DNA of 64,000 nucleotides from the NCBI RefSeq assembly GCF_010093535.1, contig NW_022985198.1:258050-322049 (forward strand). The letters are read 5' to 3'. This stretch comes from Lindgomyces ingoldianus (lineage: Eukaryota; Ascomycota; Dothideomycetes; Pleosporales; Lindgomycetaceae). Position numbers and translations under genes: made by a program. The notes below the pieces were generated by a model that was given only the letters and a program-made list of their open reading frames with translations, was not told the DNA's origin and did no database searches. Below, in pieces: positions 58,461 to 64,000 of this stretch (position 1 is the first letter of the stretch; every line of letters begins with the position of its first letter).

Positions 58461-61400
58461 TGTCACAGTATCCTCCCCGGATCCCAGACATAACTGTATT
58501 AGACGCGTACTAGAGTATTATTAGTGCACGTCTGACATAAACATAACACAACATAGACATAAACTTAAGCATAAACTGCTTTAACACTAACTAAACCTAG
58601 AACAGGCTTAATTTATACCTAAAGCGCTTAGACTTCTAAGCTAAGTATTTAATTACTAATTTCCTCTTAAACTTTTCTATTCTTTACATAACATCTTGTA
58701 CTTACTATAATACCTTATGTAGTAATTAAACTAGACCTCTATAAAGCTTTATAACCTTACTTGTGCATAATTATAACATTATGTTGTGTTAAAACTTTAG
58801 CTAAGAATAGCCTTTAAATCTAATCTAATAAGCTTAGTACTTGCATAACTCTAAGCTATTAAAGTAAGCTAAGAAGCCTTTTAAAAAGCGCTTACTTTAT
58901 AAGAAAGCTACTATGTTGTAAGCTTTAAAGCTTTTTAAAAAAACTTTAAAAAATAGCTTTATGTTATTAAGTAGTTTGTTTCTACCTTAACTTTTATTAT
59001 AGTAGTAAGAACTAAGAACTTACTAGCCTTAAAGCTTACTTAGAAGTCTAAAGATAGCTTAACTCTTTCCTGCCTAACACTACCTATAACTTATAACTCT
59101 TTTAACTTAGTAATAAAATCTAACTAACTCTCTAATCCCCTACTGTTTAATAGAAAATAGAAAGACCTACTTTTCTTTCTACATAAGCTTTAATACAAAC
59201 TTAAAGAAAACATAGACTAATTCCCCTCTAAACACTTCTAGTTACTATATGCCTACTTTTAACTTAACTATAATATAACAGCCTTAATTAACTTACTAAT
59301 AAATAAAGATATTATTAACCTAGATTAATTTATAGCGTTCTTATAAGTAACTTATAGAGACTTAAATAAAAAGTTAATAGCCCTAAGTTACCTAAACACT
59401 TTATAATAAAAAAGAAAAAGCTTTACTTTACACTTTACTAAATTCTACTAACTTGCATCTAATATAGGCCTAAATAAGATAGGTTTAATTATAGCTTTAT
59501 ATAACTCCTTCTTAACTAAACTGTAACGCGCTATAGTAGAAGAACCTCTCCTAAACAACCTTAATGTGTATGCGAACTTAATTGCTACCTATAATAATAA
59601 CATAAGGTTCCTCCCTGTACAAGCCCTAATACGCCCCTAAACTAGCGTAGTTGCAAATAAGAACCCTAATATAATAAAAATTAATTTAAATTATGCTCTA
59701 GTTAGTTCTAGAAAGTGTAAAGATTATAAAAAAAAAAAGTTAATGCTTTAAGTGTAGTAAGCATAGTTATATCTTTTAAAACTGCTTTATTTTTTTTCTT
59801 TAAGTTTGCGTAAGTAGCGCTGCTAGCACTTATTAAAGATTCTTACTATTTTAATCTTATTTTTATAAGGGCTCTAACTTGTATTTAAGCTCTAATCCCT
59901 TTTGCTACTCTTAATGTAGCCGCAGCTATAGCAGTAGGAGCCTGCAAAAAGGCTTATCCTAGGGCTAAGTTGCCCCCTAGAACTAATTTAACACTAGATC
60001 TCTGCTAACCTATAAGCTAAGTCCCCTACTAATAACTAAAAGTACTAAGTTAATATTCTTATATATTTATAATAAGAAACTATATTAGCTCTAATATAAG
60101 CTCTTATTAACTTAAAAGTAAACAGCATAGGTTATATTAATAAAGAACTAGCACACAAACTAAATCTTTAATTAACACTGCTTACCTAAATAATTTACCT
60201 AACTAGATTTAATAAAAAATAACTTAAAGAAGGTTTTATCTTTTATACTACAACTATTATAATTACCTACTAACACTATAAAGAGTAGATTAAGCTCTAT
60301 GTAATAAACATAAGATGTTATAACCTAATCCTAGAATAACTATAGCTGTATTAGCATAAAGTTGCCTTTAATTACTAAGAGTAAGTTTTAAACTTTAACT
60401 CTTTTTAATGCTAAGATGTATGCTTATGCTTATACCTAAACAACACCTAAATAGCACTTAATATAGAAGGTCTCTAGACCTACTTTTTAATAACCTAAAA
60501 AAAAACTACTTAAGTAAGGCTAATAAGCTAGGCCTTTTACTAAGATAGGCTATATAAAATAATTTAACAACTGCTTAAACCTAAAGAAAAGGAAGCCTTT
60601 TAGGAACTTTTACTTACTTAATTTAGACCTAAACTAGGACTTAAACAGTAAATAGACATCTACTATATAGGACCTGCCTTATTTATAACCTTAGCTTAAT
60701 AACTAGATTACAAAATCTACACAGTTATAATTTCTAATATAGACTAAGCTTTAGCTCCCTAAAAACACACTAACTTAAGGATAATAGTCTCTTAAGACTA
60801 CTATAACCTATTATATGTCTTTTTCTAAGATAAGTCTAATAAGCTTTTAATATAATGTCTATATAATTACTAAATAACTTTTAAGCCTAGTAAACAACCT
60901 AGTTATAAGCTACTATATAAGATGTTACTAAATAAATTAAAAGTGCTCTAAAAATACTTTAACAAGAACCTAAAAAAAGAGTTTATTTAAGCTAGCTTCT
61001 TACTAGTAGTGTTACCTATACTATTTATAAAAAAACTTAAAGGTAGGCTTTAATTTTATGTTAACTACTAAAAACTAAACACTATTACTATTAAGAACTA
61101 ATACTTAATTTTTTTTTATAGAAAACTCTAAGCTAACTAAGTAAAGTAAAGTATTTTATAAAGTTAGATATTATTACTGCTTTTAATAAGCTAAAGATAG
61201 TAAAGAGTAATAAGTAGCTAACAGCATTTTAGACTTAATATAAACTATTTAAGTACTTAGTAATGCCCTTTAGCTTAGCTAACGCGCCTAGTACTTTTTA
61301 ATATTTTGTAAATAACTTACTCTAACCCTACCTAGACATGTTCTACACTGTGTATATTAATAATATTCTAATTTATAGTAATAGCCTTTTAGAGCATAAA

Positions 61401-63461
61401 CAGCATGTACGCCTAGTGCTAAAGGCTATAGAAGAAGCAGGTTTGTAACTTAACATAGACAAATGCAAGTTCTACTAATTAAAGGTTATATATTTAGGAT
61501 ATGTAATCTCTATAAATAGCATCTAAATAGACCCTATTAAGGTTTAAACTGTGCTAGATTAGCAATACTTAAAGGACATAAAGAATATTTAAGCCTTTAT
61601 AAAATTTACTAACTTTTACTAATAATTTATTAATAACTTTTTGCAGCTAGTAAGCCTTATAATTACACTTACTAAGAAAAAAGTTTACTTTAACTTTAAC
61701 TTAAATTACTAATAGTCTTTTAACTAGCTAAAAAAAGCCTTTACTAAAGCTCTAATACTCTGCTACTTTAACTTTAAACTACTAATACTTATAGAAGCTA
61801 ATGCCTTAGACTATGTAGTAGCAGGAGTTCTCTTCTAGACTAAGCTAGACAGGACTATTAGGCCTATTATATACTTTTTAAAAAAAATAAGTTCTGTAGA
61901 AGGTAATTATAAAATCTATAATAAAAAATTACTTGCTATAGTATGCTGCTTTAAACAATAGCAACCTAAACTAGAAGGTGTAGCGCATCTAATACAGGTC
62001 CTATCTAACTATAAGAACTTGTAGTACTTTGCAACTATAAAATAACTTAGCTACTAATAAGCCTATTAGTTTAAATACCTATTTTATTTTAATTTTAAGA
62101 TTACTTATTATTCTAGTTAAGATAGAGGGAAACTAGATGCTTTTATAAGGCAATCTTAAGACATCCCTACTTAAAAAGAAGCGTAAAAGGCTTAACACTA
62201 AACTTTACTTTAACCTAAGCTATTTTTAGACCTTAACTTAAATAAAATAGATTAAATAATTAATTAGATTATTACTAATAAGTATCTAAATAATAAATTT
62301 ATCTAAGAAACCTTAAACCTGCTCTAAAACAGCGCTAGTTAGTTAAAGAAGGTAACACTAGCTAACTATAAAAACTAAAATAGTAAGCTATATTACTATA
62401 ACTAACTTATAATCCTTAATTCTAATAAACTAAGAATTAAACTACTTTAAATTATACATAACTTGCCTGTTAGAGGACACCTAGGCAGAGGAAAGACTCT
62501 TAACCTACTACAGAGAGAGTACTACTGGCCCCGCATGTTCTATACTGTACGCTAATACGTATTATGTTGCTATACTTGCTGTAAAGTAAAAGCCTTTTAA
62601 AAAAGGTATAATAGCCTGCTTAAACTACTTCTAATCCCTAAACAAGCTTAGAAAGACATATTAATTAATTTTATTATAAACCTACCTCTATCTAAAAAGT
62701 ATATAAATATTATAGTAGTTCTTAATTACTTAACTAAGTATTAACACTTAATACTATGTTCCTCTATAACTGCCTCTAATATAGCCTAGTTATTCTACTA
62801 ATACGTATAAGTTTACTATAGCCTGCCTAACATAATTATATTAGACAGAGGTACGCAGTTTGTCTTAGCCTTTTAGGACAAACTCTGTAAACAGCTCTAA
62901 ATTATCCCCTATCTATCTACAGCTTTTTACCTAGAGACTAACAGCTAGACTAAGAACGCAAACACTATAATAAAATAAGTCCTATAAGCGTACACAAACT
63001 ACTAGTAAAACAACTAGGTAAAATAGTTAGCTACAGTACAGTTTAAAGCTAATAACATAACATCTAAATTAACGTAAGTATCCTTATTCTTAGCAAACTA
63101 CAGATACTACCCCTAAATAGAATTTAAACTACTTATAAATACCCCCTAACTAACTTATTAATCTGTATAAGTAATAGACATAAATAGACTTATTAATAAA
63201 ATCTAAAATATATCTAAATATGTTTATAAAAAGCTTACATAGGCTTAAGCTTTTTAACAAGAGTACATAAACTAATTCTAAACCCCTGCCCCTATGTATG
63301 CAGCTAGCAAGAAGGTCTAGCTAGACGCTAGAAATATTTAAATAAACTAATAATTAAAGAAACTTAATTAAAAGAACTTTAGCCCCTTTATAGTAGCCTA
63401 TATAGTCTTATTGCACGCTTACTAATTAATTCTACTTAACAGCATAAAGATACACCCTGTG
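58461..63461 (+). mobile_element. Chromovirus copy B, nested in copy C and truncated at its 3' end
   Basis: The 5' LTR is 58461-58778, followed by interior collinear with copy A, including YINNILIY-type RT near 61350 and the integrase zinc finger near 62455. Collinearity ends at ...gatacaccctgtg (63461), equivalent to about position 48508 of copy A. The chromodomain, polypurine tract and 3' LTR (about 660 bp) are therefore missing, and R1 copy c starts at the next base. The base before the insertion suggests left target sequence ATGCT (58456-58460). Confidence 0.88.
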
Positions 63462-63636
63462 TGTCACGGTTATGTTACAGCTATCCAACCCCTGAGTACC
63501 CTAAGGGCTTGGCACGGGGTATATAGGCTCCTCGGCCTCCGTACCTCTGCCTCCGACCCTAAGGTTTACTCTCGTTACCCCCCCTATCCTGCATTCCCTC
63601 TCTGTGACCTGTGTTTCCTGCTCGATACCTCTCACA
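63462..63636 (-). repeat. Dispersed LTR-like repeat R1, copy c (reverse)
   Basis: A 175-bp copy in reverse orientation, TGTCACGGTTATGTTACAG ... ATACCTCTCACA. It is essentially free of RIP-type decay and marks the exact junction between chromovirus copy B and normal-GC sequence. The flanks (ctgtg / ttgta) do not form a target duplication. Confidence 0.7.
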
Positions 63637-64000
63637 TTGTAAACCTTCACATATCCCCTTGGGATGAGCAGTCCGCACAGCGCAGCTTAGGCACCGCAAC
63701 TGACAGGAGATGCAGGTACCCCTCATCCTTGATCGTCAGCTTGCGAGCCGCCCATCCACCGAACCGCCCATGCCCCGTCATTGATCCGAGCCCTCGCCGG
63801 CTACTTTGCGTACGCGCACCGATTGAGCGTTCAAGCTCTCGAGCGGATACAGTGGTGGTGGTGGTGGTCGTCATGGTGGTTGAATGCAGGATTGTTGTCA
63901 GCTGCACTAGCGCCAAGAACCTTGTGTTTCAGCGCGAAGCACCTTGTGTTTCAGCAAGAGGTGCAGCGCAGACAGCTTTGTAATGCAACTGCCCTTAAGC
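63637..64000. other. Normal-GC flank at the right edge
   Basis: GC content is normal and RIP signs are absent. A GTG/GGT-rich triplet run lies at 63851-63886. An ORF spanning 63459-63983 starts inside R1 and has no recognisable domain; another on the minus strand contains the encoded Thr run. No gene is called. Confidence 0.4.

Larger units (their letters stand above)
41204..63461. repeat. AT-rich RIP-degraded transposon island 3
   Basis: About 22 kb of TA-rich sequence with practically no ORFs. It contains R2 copies 2 and 3, a less degraded patch at 42.76-43.26 kb, a complete chromovirus (A), a second complete LTR element, and chromovirus copies C and B nested. Unassigned AT-rich stretches are 41.2-41.9, 42.57-42.76, 43.26-43.5, 49.17-49.94 and 56.12-56.50 kb. 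Confidence 0.92.

Noticed and set aside
63459..63983. 174-codon plus-strand ORF at the right edge
   Set aside because: The first third is R1 repeat and the rest has no motif; it starts from a non-ATG codon.
1..64000. CRISPR array, operon, biosynthetic cluster or NLR/heterokaryon-incompatibility locus
   Set aside because: No regularly spaced direct repeats with unique spacers, no co-directional enzyme set, and no NACHT, HET or NB-ARC motifs were seen. The kinase alone is not sufficient.

Overview
The window looks like a filamentous ascomycete (Pezizomycotina; Leotiomycete-like is only a guess). The evidence is short 40-150 nt introns with GTRNGT donors and CTAAC/CTGAC branch sites, typical fungal gene families (polyphosphatase Ppn2, Jen1-type carboxylate transporter, fungal CorA-like proteins, F-box and Rossmann proteins), and long AT-rich blocks with C-to-T / G-to-A decay of the RIP (repeat-induced point mutation) kind. 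It is a two-compartment landscape: normal-GC gene islands alternate with RIP-degraded transposon islands.

Layout. 1-7.9 kb: 3' part of a large disordered protein with a DUF2439/Mte1-like tail (+), a Ras-like GTPase (-), a Ppn2-type vacuolar phosphatase (+) and a CorA-like membrane protein (-). 8.0-18.2 kb: AT-rich island holding a LINE-type endonuclease relic (+) and a RIP-killed Helitron (-) in which Rep, middle-domain and helicase motifs are still readable. 18.2-31.5 kb: a glycine-rich-domain protein with a Gly/Cys tail (-), about 5 kb with few or no genes, a Jen1-family transporter (+), an NAD(P)-binding protein (+) and an F-box protein (+). 31.5-35.1 kb: small AT-rich island of LTR-like repeats, an inverted repeat and tRNA-like direct repeats. 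35.2-41.2 kb: a second CorA-like gene carrying an in-frame stop (-), a membrane-anchored protein kinase (-) and the 5' end of a gene cut off by the next island (+). 41.2-63.46 kb: a large island with a structurally complete chromovirus (Ty3/gypsy, TSD AATAG), a second complete LTR element (TSD AAACA), and two more copies of the chromovirus, one nested in the other. 63.46-64 kb: return to normal GC across a lightly mutated 175-bp repeat.

How things fit together: the genes are ordinary housekeeping or accessory genes with no operon-like or biosynthetic-cluster logic. The interesting biology is genome defence and its traces: islands of inactivated transposons, a lightly mutated short LTR-like repeat (R1) near compartment boundaries, and genes at island edges that carry one disabling change or are cut off. 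Gene models were built by hand from splice signals and reading-frame continuity. Product names rest on motif recognition without database searches. I did not find a convincing undescribed defence or metabolic system.
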